DNA of 64,000 nt, from contig CAJNDT010000313.1 of the NCBI GenBank assembly GCA_905221615.1, positions 1,054,001-1,118,000 on the forward strand, read 5' to 3'. This stretch comes from Symbiodinium sp. CCMP2592 (taxonomy: Eukaryota; Sar; Dinophyceae; Suessiales; Symbiodiniaceae). The notes under the pieces are model-generated. The model did no database searches and was not told the origin of the DNA. It saw nothing but the letters and a program-made list of their open reading frames with translations. The stretch's first letter is position 1, and every line of letters starts with the position of its first letter. Of the stretch, positions 34,972 to 44,645 are shown piece after piece. Position numbers and translations under genes: made by a program.

Positions 34972-35104
34972 TTGGATGAAGGTACGGTGGCAGCGGGCAG
35001 CACCCCGGAGTTCCAGATTGAGTTTGCGCCGAAGGAGGTGGACGACTTCGTCGGGATTCTGGCCAGCTGGATGCAAATCTGCGGGCGGTCGGAACACGGA
35101 GTAG
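34972..35104 (+). CDS. Candidate exon with GTAAGT donor
   Basis: The plus frame reads TPEFQIEFAPKEVDDFVGI and continues as ILASWMQICGRSEHGV. It is followed by a consensus 5' splice site (GTAAGT) at 35105 and preceded by CTGCTGCAAG, a plausible acceptor. The frame continues past the donor with clearly non-protein composition. Function is unknown. Confidence 0.4.
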
Positions 35105-35567
35105 GTAAGTTTCTGTTTTATCGTCCAATGACCACCGCAGCCACGCCCAGGACGGTCGCATGCCAATCCAGGAGCGGGAGAGATGAGTTTGCTTTCGCAG
35201 CCGTGTGTAGCTCCGTGGGTGTTTGTGCCAGTCGCAGATGCGTGCAGACATGCAGACCGCGCAGATACCAGGGCAAGCACATGGCACATGCAGAGTCAAG
35301 GGCTGCCTCAACAGCTCTAAGCTGGACAGCTTGCCGCAATCGTGAAGTCTTTGGGGGTTGCTGGAGGATCCGATGCGCATCCGCTTGCAAGCTTCCGCTC
35401 TGCGGCCCTGGTGGCGCTTCGAGGCCAAAGCCGTCTGAGCAATCTAAAGCGATCCTGAAAAGCACCGGAAGCAGCAGACATCTGGTCGGGGTATGCCGGG
35501 GTCCCGTAGGTGCTCAGCGACTGCAGATCACGACGTCAAGCGGAGACGCCTCCGGATCCGAAGTGCC

Positions 35568-35725
35568 AGGCTTCAGCGAACACGCTACCTCGTTTGATCA
35601 TGGCGAGCAAGACTCAGAGGGTGTCTCACCGCATTTCCACAGGTCATTGAGTTCGAGTCGCTCGGCACGCGGGTACGGAACACCAAGCGGTTTTATGCTC
35701 ATCGGCCAAAAGCTACAAAGCACCG
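35568..35725. repeat. Dispersed repeat, copy B
   Basis: Diverged partner of 33490-33700, same orientation. Confidence 0.5.
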
Positions 35726-36191
35726 TGCTTTGCCGCACGGAGCATGTTTAACAAGGTCTTGTACCGCAACTCCGACACCTAGGAGTTGCATTGGGTGCCC
35801 GAAGAGTCTGACAACAGGGAGGCCGAGGACTCCTTCTGCTACTTCACGAAGCCATGTCCTCGGAACCTTTCGTGTTTTGCCACTTACAGTAGCCTTTTGG
35901 AGCAGCTCCATGCCTCCTTTGCGCGCGAGGCGGGGCATCATCCGTAAGACGTACGAGATGCTCTTCAAGTACCTGCCAGCAGCTTCCTGGATGCAAGTTG
36001 ACGCCCGGTATGGAATCTCGCGTGGCGACTTGGTTTCATCGACTCTTTGCTTTCAGGAGGACCATAAGATGGACGGGTTTCGGTGGCTCTTCTCACGGCG
36101 GACAGTGAAGGATCCTCTTATGGGGCCCCTCGGCCACTCGGCGACGAACCACCTCCAGGCCAATCGCGAAAACGTTTTCCTTGGTATGGCC

Positions 36192-36428
36192 TCAGGATTG
36201 GAGCGCAATTGCATCAAGTTCATCCGCTTTCGGCTCGGTGGGAAGACGATGGAGAAGGTCTGCGTTGTCAACAAGCTGCAGGCTTGAGGCTCCGTTGAAG
36301 CCCTGATGTTGCATTGCCGACAGGAACTCTTGAGTCTTGAGCTTTTTGGACCACGATCGCAACAGATCCGCGACCGCACGGCCGCCATCCATGTCCCCGG
36401 ACTCCGCCGTTGTTGGACGTGGCTCCAA
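36192..36428 (-). CDS. Candidate exon with SAM-domain-like sequence
   Basis: The minus frame from an ATG at 36428 (or 36392) reads GGRAVADLLRSWSKKL, EFLSAMQHQGFNG and LQLVDNADLLHRLP. This resembles the helical rhythm of a SAM domain, with an LxxWL-type opening, a central xxxGFxG turn and a closing LxxLxxxDL helix. It ends at a stop at 36192 without a clear donor. Homology is suggestive only. Confidence 0.35.
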   Translation of the reverse strand: MEPRPTTAESGDMDGGRAVADLLRSWSKKLKTQEFLSAMQHQGFNGASSLQLVDNADLLHRLPTEPKADELDAIALQS

Positions 36429-36921
36429 TCACAGTGTTCGTTAAAGTTCCCATTTCAAGTTCCAAAGTTGTTCGAGGTTTCATATAGAAGCCCCTGACAT
36501 GCAAGGTTGCAACAAGGAGCGTGGCATGCTGTGACCTCGGCTGTGTCTTGTCACGGCTGACGTTTTTCGTGCAGGGCACGCTTGACTCCCAGGAATCTGG
36601 TGCATTTGCACAGAGAGCTTGCCGCGAAGAAGTATGGTCTGGTCCGTGAAAAGAACTGCAAAGACGCAAGTGGGAAGCAAGCTGGAGTTCCTGGTGTCCC
36701 CTTCTGAGACGAGGTGCAGCAGGTGTGGCACCTCACCTGCTCGTGCAATGCAAGGGCGGAGAGTTGTCAAGATTTTCCAAGGCGTTATGGCTCGCATTTT
36801 CTACAGATGAGACACTGGATGCAGAGAGTCATGCCGACGTCGGACGCTTTGGATAACGAGGAAATTCGACACGGAGGCTGCCCCGCCCACCGCCTCCCGC
36901 GAGGTGGGCGAACCTCCGTGA

Positions 36922-37113
36922 TGTTGGAATTCAAACTGCATCAGAGGATGCAATCGTCAGCTTCCCCTTCGATGGGTTCCCCGCCGCAACCACTATAGTT
37001 GGCTTGGAAGCCAAACGAGTGCTTGGCAGAACCCCTGATCCACTTCTGGTGGACCCACGAGTCAATGTTGCAACCGGGAAGCAAGGTTTTCAATTCGTTC
37101 AGCTGGATGTTTA
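36922..37113 (+). CDS. Candidate exon
   Basis: The plus frame reads SEDAIVSFPFDGFPAATTI and continues to DPRVNVATGKQGFQFVQLDV before a TAG at 37111-37113. The minus strand is also open across this stretch (NIQLNELKTLLPGCNID), so the coding strand is not settled. Confidence 0.28.
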
Positions 37114-37221
37114 GGCGTAGGAGATTGCCGGAGCTGAACGATTGAACTTTAATGACTGCGGCGTTCCTGTGCATGATCCAGAAGTTCGCAAAAGGGCGTC
37201 GCCTCCTGGCCGGTCGCGAAG

Positions 37222-37420
37222 TTCGGGTTGGAGAATAATCTTACAGAGCCTCGTTGTCTTGATGTTGTTGTTTTCGGTTGGGCACCGGAATCTTCAGATT
37301 TCCTTGCTGCAGACCTTCACTCACATGGCTCCGAAATCGGAGGCCTGTTGCAAGGCATGCAAGACGATGGGTACAGGGAAGTTGGTTTGCGGGTTATCTC
37401 TCCAACGATGTCGGTGAGCC
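37222..37420 (+). CDS. Candidate exon
   Basis: The plus frame reads CLDVVVFGWAPESSDFLAA and continues with DLHSHGSEIGGLLQGMQDDG, protein-like composition without a recognised family. It may be the next exon after 36922-37113. Confidence 0.28.
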
Positions 37421-38019
37421 TGGGATATAGGAGCACTGACGTTCACTTATCATGGACAGTAAATTGTGTTCTGGGAGAGCGAGCCTGCAGAAGCAATTAC
37501 TTTGCAAGGTACTACTTGCCTGCTTGGCATCATCAGTATCAGTATGCTCTTTAGTATTTTGCTTATTTGCAGCAGTAGTTTTCTCAAAGGTAGCGGTGCT
37601 TTTCATTAGTATTGTTAGTTATTGGTCCGAGTATGAGCAGTAGCATGAGAATTGGAGTTAATATCAGGATCAACAGCATCAGTATCCGTACCAAAACTAA
37701 CAATCGCTTCCGTGTTGATATTAGTATGAGTGGGGGCGAGCTGGAATTTTACGATTGGCGTGGTCGGCCGCTCGTTCTGCCATGTCGTGAGATTTTGCGA
37801 ATGTTGTGCCGTAGAACTTGAGGCCGTGATTGAGGTTCTGACTTGTTACATGGCGAAGCCTGCTTTCTGTCGACTGCAGCACAGCTGACGGTCTCGTGTG
37901 CGAGTGACGTGGAGGGAAGTGGAGCTCGTCAGTGCTGTTTTGGGCCCGATCCTCGAGGATTCTGGTACTTCCCCTGAGCGATGGCTCCCAAGCTGTTTCG
38001 AGGGGATGCCTCGGCCGGG
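37421..38019. other. Intergenic, AGTAT/AGCAT-rich
   Basis: Contains a run of AGTATGAGC/AGTATTG-like words (37530-37730) on a moderately AT-rich background. No gene is seen. Confidence 0.45.
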
Positions 38020-38425
38020 CCTGGAGGATCTTTTATTTATATAAATACATAAATGCCTCAATCCCTGGCACGTCCCTGGAATCGAGGCATTTATTTATTT
38101 TTGTAAAAAAAAATCATCCGCGCCCGGCCGGAGCTTCAAGCCTGGCTTCGATCCCCACGACCTGCCGGGGATGGACGCATTTATTTATTTTTATAAAAAA
38201 AAATCATCCGGGCCCGGCCGGAGCTTCAAGCCTGGCTTCGACCCTCACGACCTGCCGGGGATGGACGCATTTATTTATTTTTATAAAAAAGAATCCTCCG
38301 GGCCCGGCCGGAGCTTCAAGCCTGGCTTCGATCCCCACGACCTGCCGGGGATGGACGCATTTATTTATTTATATAAATAAATCCTCCGGGCCCGGCCGGA
38401 GCTTCAAGCCTGGCTTCGACCCCCA
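38020..38425. repeat. 90-bp tandem repeat, about four units
   Basis: Units begin GCATTTATTTATTT at 38087, 38177, 38267 and 38357, exactly 90 bp apart. Each has an A/T half (poly-A run, AAAATCATCC) and a GC half (GGGCCCGGCCGGAGC, CTGCCGGGGATGGACG). A partial unit precedes the first. Because 90 is divisible by three, a 195-codon plus frame (37932-38519) runs through, but its composition is dictated by the repeat and I do not call a gene. Confidence 0.92.
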
Positions 38426-38694
38426 TCCCCGTCCACGACACGCAGGGCTGATGCAGGGCAGCCTAGTAGGGATTAGGGTTCTAGAGGGTTCGGGCCAGGA
38501 GGTTCGGGACTTAGGGTAACCGGGGGCTGCAGACCACACGAACCTGGAAGACATCGAACCGACCTGGGTGCAGGGCCAGCTTGCAGAACATGCCGATGCG
38601 CGCACACAGCAGGCAAAGCGGCAGGACTTTGTGCAGTCGCACAGCTCAGCGGCGAGGCCTTGGACCGACCAAACCCCACCCGAGGAGCGGCCCG

Positions 38695-39399
38695 TCAGCC
38701 ACGCAGCGTGGTCCTGTGTACAGACACCAGCCTGTACGCTGGGTCTTCCGGATGAGCGGCTCGGATTCTGTACGCCGCGCCGCTAGACATCTTTGCGAGC
38801 TTGCCAAGCCAGGCGTCGCCGAACATCGTTGTCAGTTCCCAGCTGAGGCGCTGAAGGGCCTGATCGATGTCCAGCGCCGGCTCCCGTAAGAACGTCCTCG
38901 TCACCGTGGCCGCGAAGGCACGGGACTGGCGGTAGCCTTGGTGCGTCCGGACTCGCCCCGCCAGCTCCTCGAGCCGCTGCAACTGCCGACCCTTGCAGCG
39001 CTCGAGCGCGATGTTCATCTCCATCATCTGCGACTCGAGATCAAAGGTTTCCGGATAGCAAGCAAGCCAGACTCGGCCTCGGAGGACGACGTGCGGATGA
39101 CCATTCAGGGTGTGGACGCGGTGCGAGATGAACAAGGCGGTCTCGCGCTCCACTTCGGCAAACGTGCGGCCGAGACTGATGCGCAAGCACTCCCGCATGG
39201 CGAGACTGCAATTGGCCAGCCGCCCGAGCGTCTCCACCCCGCCGAAATCCTCTGGTCCCACCACCAGCAGGTACTGGAATACCAGGCTCCACGGGATTTC
39301 GTGCAGGCGTGCGAATGGCACGCTGACTGCAGAGCTCCGCCCAGGCTGCTCGGTCCGCCTTGCCCGGAAGCCACGTGCGAGCTCCATGATCCGCTCCAT
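38695..39399 (-). CDS. Hypothetical protein, possible F-box-like start
   Basis: A 234-codon minus-strand ORF from an ATG at 39399. Residues 30-70 read LHEIPWSLVFQYLLVVG and later TLGRLANCSLAMRECL, a pattern like an F-box (LPxxLxxxIxxxL, then a short helix pair). The middle has long amphipathic helices (ESQMMEMNIALERCK, LQRLEELAGRVR). It ends near a stop at 38695. It lies downstream of the SF3-type relic on the same strand, about 320 bp away. Function is unknown; the F-box reading is tentative. Confidence 0.5.
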   Translation of the reverse strand: MERIMELARGFRARRTEQPGRSSAVSVPFARLHEIPWSLVFQYLLVVGPEDFGGVETLGRLANCSLAMRECLRISLGRTFAEVERETALFISHRVHTLNGHPHVVLRGRVWLACYPETFDLESQMMEMNIALERCKGRQLQRLEELAGRVRTHQGYRQSRAFAATVTRTFLREPALDIDQALQRLSWELTTMFGDAWLGKLAKMSSGAAYRIRAAHPEDPAYRLVSVHRTTLRG

Positions 39400-39717
39400 G
39401 AAGAGCTACAGAAGAGGCTGTGACAAGCTCGAGAGGGCACAAAACTAGCGCAGAAGCACGGCGTCAATGCAGCAAGCGAGGCACAGCTGCACTTCCGAAA
39501 AGCGAACCGGGCTCCAGGCATCCTCTGACGAAGGACCTGAGGGCGAGCCAGCAACAAGAACAGGCTTGCTGAAAGACCTACGGCACGACGGCAACAAGAG
39601 GCAAAGCTGCAAAGCCTGTCACTCGCGCTTGCGATGGGTCTGTGCGGCAAGCGTCGATCTGCAAAACAAGACCGAAGCGAATGGCACTTGCAGGCTACAC
39701 TTTCACCTATGCCAAAC

Positions 39718-42025
39718 CTAGGCGCCACTCGCTTCGGCACGGCCGGAGGCCGCAGGGTCTGGCAAAAGCCTCACGCCCATAACTGCATCATCGCGCTTCG
39801 TGGTGGCGACGTACTTCGGGCCATAGGAGGCCCCCAGGTTACCGGCCGCTGTCTTCGCCGCAGCATTGGTCCCCAAAGCCATGAAGCGCTGCAGCGCGGC
39901 CACCACATCGCCCAGGAGGCTCGCGTCCTTCTTGGGTACCAGCTCGCAGCACTGCTCCAGGAAAGACGCCTGCCGGGCGTCCGCACTCTCCTGGACGGAC
40001 GAAGGGGCAGGGACGAGGTCCAGGGCACTCATCTTCATCTCCGGCGGCTGAGGCTGCAGCTCGGTGCCCGGGTTGAGGTCGGAGCGCAGCGTATCCACGA
40101 GGTTCGCCGCGAAGTAGAAGAGGTACTTGTTGAAGTCGCCTCGATTGATGCGAGATTTCAAGTCGTCCACCGCCAAGGCCTCAGTCGCCGAGTCGGGGCG
40201 CAAGGTGAAGCGGACTGTCGTCTGGCACACACGAAGCCGGCGCAGCATGCCGTCGGCTCGAAGAACCTGGGGCGGCGAGTTCGAAGTGGCCACCAGCAGA
40301 GCCGTCGGCATGAAATCCCGAGGACCCTTATGCAGCTTCCGGCTTGTGACCGGCGCTCCTTCCATCTCACAAAATGGTTTGATAAAATCGTCTGCGAGGG
40401 CATAGTGCTCGGGGACTTCGCTTGCCCAGGCCAGGCGCTTCCCGGCAGTCCTCGCGTGGTAGGGGGCCGCAGAGTCCTTTGCGGGCGCGTGCCGGGTCAG
40501 CAGCACCACGTAGTCGCCCGGCAAGCTGACCGCGTAGTTCTGCTCGCCGTGGCCGAAGAAGGGCCTCCCCAAATGTAGTACATCTCGCAGAACCGTGGCG
40601 TGGCAGTGATCGCCCTCGTCATGATCCGCAGCTCGTAGAGCACGGAGTCCCAGTCCCCGTAGGCCTTCAGGTAGCCAACGATCACCCTTCTGCCGGCCTC
40701 GCTGCCCTCGAGAAGCCCACGCCCGTTGCCAGGTTTTGCCGCGCCCGGCCGAACATGACGTGGTGTCGGCATCTCTGGCGCAGCCGCGCGTACTCCTCCG
40801 TCTCCATGGACGCCCTCAGCTTCCAGTCCAGGTTGGAGAACATCCCGGCCGCCCAGACCCACGGATCCTCCAGCTCCTGCGTCGACACCTTGATGTCGGG
40901 CACGGCGGCGACCACGAAGCGGATGCCACTGCGGACAATCCCTACACTACACCGTCGTTCTGGTGATCGTTGAAGAAGCCGCCGCAGCCTTCCCGCATCT
41001 TGCCCAGGTAGATGTTCTCCTGGTGGGCATAGATCGGAGAAAGCGCCGGAGGCGCGGGAGCGCCCCTTGTCCAGATTCCACTGCTTCGCCTCCGTCATGG
41101 TCTCGAAGACGTCCGTGTGCCACTTGCGCGCCTGGGCCTCGAACTTGTAGAGCCAGGCCGCCAGCGGTCCGCGCACAGCCGCCGCGCCTTCTTCGAATGG
41201 CCCGAGAGCAAAACCTGCCCAATGGCTTCGAGCTTCTCCTCGCAGCGCTCCAGGTACTCCGCCAAGGCCTCCGGCAGCGGGACTAACTACCTTGTGGAGC
41301 AGCTGAAAGAAGGCGTTGCAGATGTCCACCTCGACCGAGTCCAGCCTGTGCCGCACGATGTAACGGACCAACTTTGTGAAGGCGAAGGCGGGCGGCGCCC
41401 CGGCCGCATGAGCACTGGCACCCAGCCTATGCCATCGGAGCCGAGCACGTCGAACAAAGCACTGTCGGGGCAGCGTCGGACCGCGTCCAGTCGCAAGGCC
41501 TCGGCGATCGTCACGCAGTCCACCCTCTGTGGGAAGAGCTTGTACTCCGTGAGGTTCAGGTCCGGGGCTCCGCGAACTCCCGTGAGGAGCCGGCTCGTCC
41601 TGTCGCTCCAGTCAGGCTCCTCGTCGGGGTGCACCGGCTCCTCGGACTGCGCCGGCTCTTCGGTCTGCAAGGGCCCCTCTAAGTGCGCCGGCTCCTCGGA
41701 CTGCACCGGCTCTTCGGTCTGCAACGGCCCCTCCAACTGCGCCGACTCCTGCAACGTCTGCAACGGCTCCTCGGACTGCACCGGCTCCTCGGACTGCAAC
41801 GGCTGCCCTGCCTCTTCGGACCGCACCGCCGGCTCTTCGGACCGTGCTCGCTCCTCGGACTGCCCTGCACGCTGGGCAGCCTTCATTGCCTTCATGAACC
41901 TGTCCAAGCCTGGGCCGATTGGCGTGGCTTGTGGCGCGGCCTTTGGCGTGGCCTTGGGCGTGGTCTTGGGCGCAGCCTTTGGCGCGGTAGTCGGCGTGCA
42001 GGGCTCGATGAAGTCGCTCCTCTAG
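39718..42025 (-). pseudogene. Frameshifted SF3/D5-type helicase (primase-helicase)
   Basis: This minus-strand coding sequence is spread over all frames. First comes a Pro/Ala/Thr-rich leader (about 42010-41900), then a QSEEPVQSEEPLQT minisatellite-coded stretch (41840-41640) and a folded region (LNLTEYKLFPQRVDCVT). Next is RYIVRHRLDSVEVDICNAFF, then GMFSNLDWKLRASM and RRVIVGYLKAYGDWDSVLYE, ending at YYIWG. The 40572-39718 frame (284 codons) then gives NYAVSLPGDYVVLL, RLAWASEVPEHYALADDFI, VTSRKLHKG and LLVATSNSPPQ...RRLRV. The last block matches the Walker B/motif C/Arg region of superfamily 3 helicases of D5 type. The P-loop expected between YYIWG and NYAV is missing. At least four frame changes are needed, so I call a pseudogene; introns could explain some of them. 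Confidence 0.7.
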
Positions 42026-42339
42026 ATCACTCATCGGGTCCCGGCGGATAGAGTCCGGGAACCATTTGCCTGTAGCAAGTCCGCGTGGTGCCTGCGAAGA
42101 GTCGGCAGCCGAACTTCGCAGCTGGCTGGTGGTCAGGGCTCAGCACAAGCTGCACCGCCAACGCTTGCGCCTCGCCGCTCATCATGACACCTATCCTTAA
42201 AGCTGGGGGCTCGGGAAGGCGCCAGCTGCGACGAATGCACAAGCACGCCAACCAGCCGGCTTCGAGAGGCGACACAGAGAGCACCGGGGGTCCAGGCGAT
42301 GAAACGTCCGTGAAGCGAGCCGCACCGAAGACTCCAGAC

Positions 42340-42680
42340 CTGCAGAGATGGCTTCTGGTCCGAGAATGGGGAGGTCCTGTATCGCCGCGATCCTGCAGGA
42401 CGGCTCCGTGGACGTTGTGGCCATCCAGGCGACAGACACGGCTTTTGCCGCGATCCTGAAGGACGGCTCCGTGCGGACCTGGGGCCATTCGACCAGCGAC
42501 CGTGCGGGCTTGGTGAAGGTCCGAGAGATCCAGGCCAACAACGCGGCCTTCGCGGCCATCTTGGAAGACGGCTCTGTGGTGACCTGGGGCGATGCCGAGT
42601 GGGCCGTCGGTGCAGAACGTGAGGTGCATACAGGCCACAAAAAGCGCCTTTGCAGCAATCCTGCATGATGGCTCCGTGGT
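42340..42680 (+). pseudogene. RCC1-like repeats, plus-strand part
   Basis: The plus frame from 42348 encodes at least two to three RCC1/HERC2-type repeats with the typical phrase AFAAILKDGSVRTWG, REIQANNAAFAAILEDGSVV and, after one frame change, IQATKSAFAAILHDGSVV. The repeat series breaks off at about 42680, where DGSVV should be followed by TWG but is followed by PEDLADLF. From that point the minus strand carries the same type of repeat. RCC1 blades usually mediate protein binding or GEF activity; no function is assigned for this fragment. Confidence 0.7.
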
Positions 42681-43093
42681 CCCCGAAGATCTCGCCGACC
42701 TCTTCTGCATCGCCCCATGCCACGACACTGCCATCCCATCGAATCGCGGCAAAGGCTCCTTGGGTGGCCTGGACGGCGATCACGCCGTCCACCAATCGAA
42801 CTAGGAGAATCGCCGTCGCCGGGCATAAGGGGCTTCGACCCGCCTCGGTCCGGGTTACCCCAGCAGTCGATCATGCCATCGTACCTTATGGCCACGAAGG
42901 CGCTGTCAGTGGACTGGAGTTGCTCGACCGCCGCCACGTCCATGTCTGCACCCAGCTTGCCGCCACAAGCTTCGTCGCCCCACCGCACGTTCCATCATCC
43001 AAGAGGGCTGCGAAGGCGCGGAGGGTGCTCTGCACCGCTTTCACCCCCTTTGCGCCACCTCGGCCGCCGCCAGCAGGGTCCCCCGCTGCCTCC
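42681..43093 (-). pseudogene. RCC1-like repeats, minus-strand part
   Basis: The minus strand, read from 43093 to 42681, encodes VKAVQSTLRAFAALLDDGT, then LQSTDSAFVAIRYDGMIDCWG, then IAVQATQGAFAAIRWDGSVV and AWGDAEEVGEIFG. These are three RCC1-like repeats spread over shifting frames. They converge on the plus-strand repeats at about 42680. The stretch upstream on the minus strand (43300-43100) is protein-like in places (GDVALSVQAACCVRRSQVK) and may be the N-terminal part of the same gene. Confidence 0.65.
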
Positions 43094-43614
43094 GCGGTGC
43101 CATCGCCATGCAGGATCGCGTCGCGCTCCCACTCGCAGTCGCCAGCGTGCAGGGCAAAATCGACTGGAACATCAGGACCTCATCCCCCAGCCTCGCCTCC
43201 TTCACCTGGCTCCGTCGCACGCAGCAGGCGGCCTGGACAGACAAGGCCACATCGCCCAAGCTCTCATCGGGCTCTGCCGGGATGGTGGCCTCGTGCCCAC
43301 TAGCCCCCTACCCTTGAACCTGCGAGCGCGGCAAAAAACAAGGTCAAGTGCAGGGGCAAGGGGAATCGCGCACTCACTTGCAAAGCACACAGGGCGAAAG
43401 GGGGCAACCTACCGGTGGGGCCGAAAGGGGATAGGGTGCCCTGAAAACTTAAGGGAAGGGAAACCCGGGGTTAGGGGGGTAATGGGGAAAACCATGCGGC
43501 ACACTTTTAAAAAACTCGCCCCCCTGACTGCAAAAAGCGGATGCTGCACTTCATCATAGCCTAAAAGGCCGGTGACTGCAGCACGCGGGGATAACAACTG
43601 GCACAATCGCCTAA
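43094..43614. other. No confident gene
   Basis: A GC-rich stretch with short minus frames, possibly the N-terminal region or promoter of the minus-strand RCC1-like gene. The 43330-43500 part is purine-rich (AGGGGGCAACC, GGGAAGGGAAACCC). Confidence 0.4.
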
Positions 43615-43656
43615 TTAGTCCATTTCCATCAACGACGACGAACCAACGTCGTCCTT
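43615..43656 (-). pseudogene. Displaced C-terminal tail of the minus-strand host gene
   Basis: Read on the minus strand from 43656, 14 codons (K, DDVGSSSLMEMD, stop TAA at 43617-43615) continue exactly in frame the Lys/Glu-rich ORF that is cut at 63308-63306 on the far side of the tyrosine-recombinase retroelement. The shared codon AAG (CTT on plus) is present at both junctions. The match supports one ORF separated by 19.6 kb of inserted DNA. Confidence 0.75.
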
Positions 43657-43774
43657 GTTTCATGTGTTTACTCATGGGTGTTTTACTTTACCATGTTCCA
43701 AACACAACATTTCGGCCCAAGACACGCGTGCTTCAGCATAGCTTAAAGCTTCGCTCCATGCTTTAAAATTTTGA
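43657..43774 (+). repeat. Terminal repeat A1 of the YR element
   Basis: 118 bp, starting GTTTCATGTGTTTACTC and ending GCTTTAAAATTTTGA. It appears identical to A2. Confidence 0.95.
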
Positions 43775-43841
43775 ACATGCAGCAGATTGCTTTTACTTTT
43801 CATGCACATGATTTACTTCAGCATGCGTCAGTTTTGCAGTT

Positions 43842-44351
43842 TTGTGCAACATAGCTTCTTTGCGTCCTTTGATGGACTCGGAGGCTGACCCTGCTCCACA
43901 GTCGGCAGAGCTTCAACAAACTTTACAGTGGTTGGACCTCCCTGTCAGGCAATTTGACATTGCATTGTGTGAGGCAACTTTATCTGACAGGATCGCTGCA
44001 TTGGAGGAGCAACTTTCCGCTCTCCAGTCGGCTCGCCAAACCTCTTTGGCCAAGCTGGAAGAGTACCGCACTTACTTTGACAGTAGTCTTTGGAGCCTTT
44101 TCGAAGGTGCCAAGAAGCAAGCCAGCAAAGAGAGTGCAGCGATCCGTGAAGATTTCTTTGCTGCTTTACTTGAGCTCCGCGAAGACACTCTCGAAGCTTT
44201 GGGCGGAGTACACGAAAGAGTAGATCATATTTTTCAGCAACGATTGCCTGCTTTGCATACAGACATTGATATTTTGAGTGCTCGCCTTCAAATTCTTGAA
44301 GGCCAACCGGAGCGTACAGACGGTGATTCTTTTCTGGATTCCCTTGATTGA
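43842..44351 (+). CDS. Coiled-coil ORF1 of the YR element
   Basis: A 169-codon ORF (an ATG also lies at residue 11, MDSEADPAPQ). Residues 40-140 form regular heptads (SDRIAALEEQLSALQSAR, LRILEGQ-type leucines near the end), consistent with a coiled-coil multimerisation region, as in many Gag-like first ORFs. It is the first ORF after repeat A1. The stop is followed after three bases by an ATG in the same frame (44355), so the next ORF is a stop-separated continuation. No nucleic-acid-binding motif is seen. Confidence 0.6.
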   Translation: MCNIASLRPLMDSEADPAPQSAELQQTLQWLDLPVRQFDIALCEATLSDRIAALEEQLSALQSARQTSLAKLEEYRTYFDSSLWSLFEGAKKQASKESAAIREDFFAALLELREDTLEALGGVHERVDHIFQQRLPALHTDIDILSARLQILEGQPERTDGDSFLDSLD

Positions 44352-44354
44352 GAC

Positions 44355-44645
44355 ATGGCAGATGCTTCCGATGATAGTCGCTTTCGTGTGAAACGTTACA
44401 GGCGACAACCTGAGGAGGCTTCTTTACAAGACGCTCCCATGGAGCGGGAAGACGGTAAGGATGATTCCAGCCCTGCTTTGACACTTTCTTCAGGTGATGG
44501 TTCCTTTGCTGTGGTGGAGGCCACTTCGGCGTTTGATTTGCCGGTACCATCATCCTGGAACACCCAAGTGGAAGCCTCGGCCTCGACCATGCTTTCCACT
44601 GGTGGACAGGCCTTCTCCAGCGGCTACGGCGCCGTCTCGGGGTGA
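44355..44645 (+). CDS. Small acidic/Ser-rich ORF of the YR element
   Basis: A 96-codon ORF in the same frame as the coiled-coil ORF, starting MADASDDSRFRVKRY and becoming Ser/Ala-rich. Its stop is overlapped by the frame that carries the YR N-terminal region, so a frame change is needed to enter that gene. It probably represents the start of the second protein of the element. Confidence 0.4.
   Translation: MADASDDSRFRVKRYRRQPEEASLQDAPMEREDGKDDSSPALTLSSGDGSFAVVEATSAFDLPVPSSWNTQVEASASTMLSTGGQAFSSGYGAVSG

Noticed and set aside
37932-38519. 195-codon ORF through the 90-bp repeat
   Set aside because: The frame is open because the unit length is a multiple of three; composition is imposed by the repeat and there is no domain.
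39105-39740. 211-codon minus ORF overlapping 38695-39399
   Set aside because: Cys/Ser/Arg-rich shadow frame; the overlapping 234-codon frame has much more protein-like composition.
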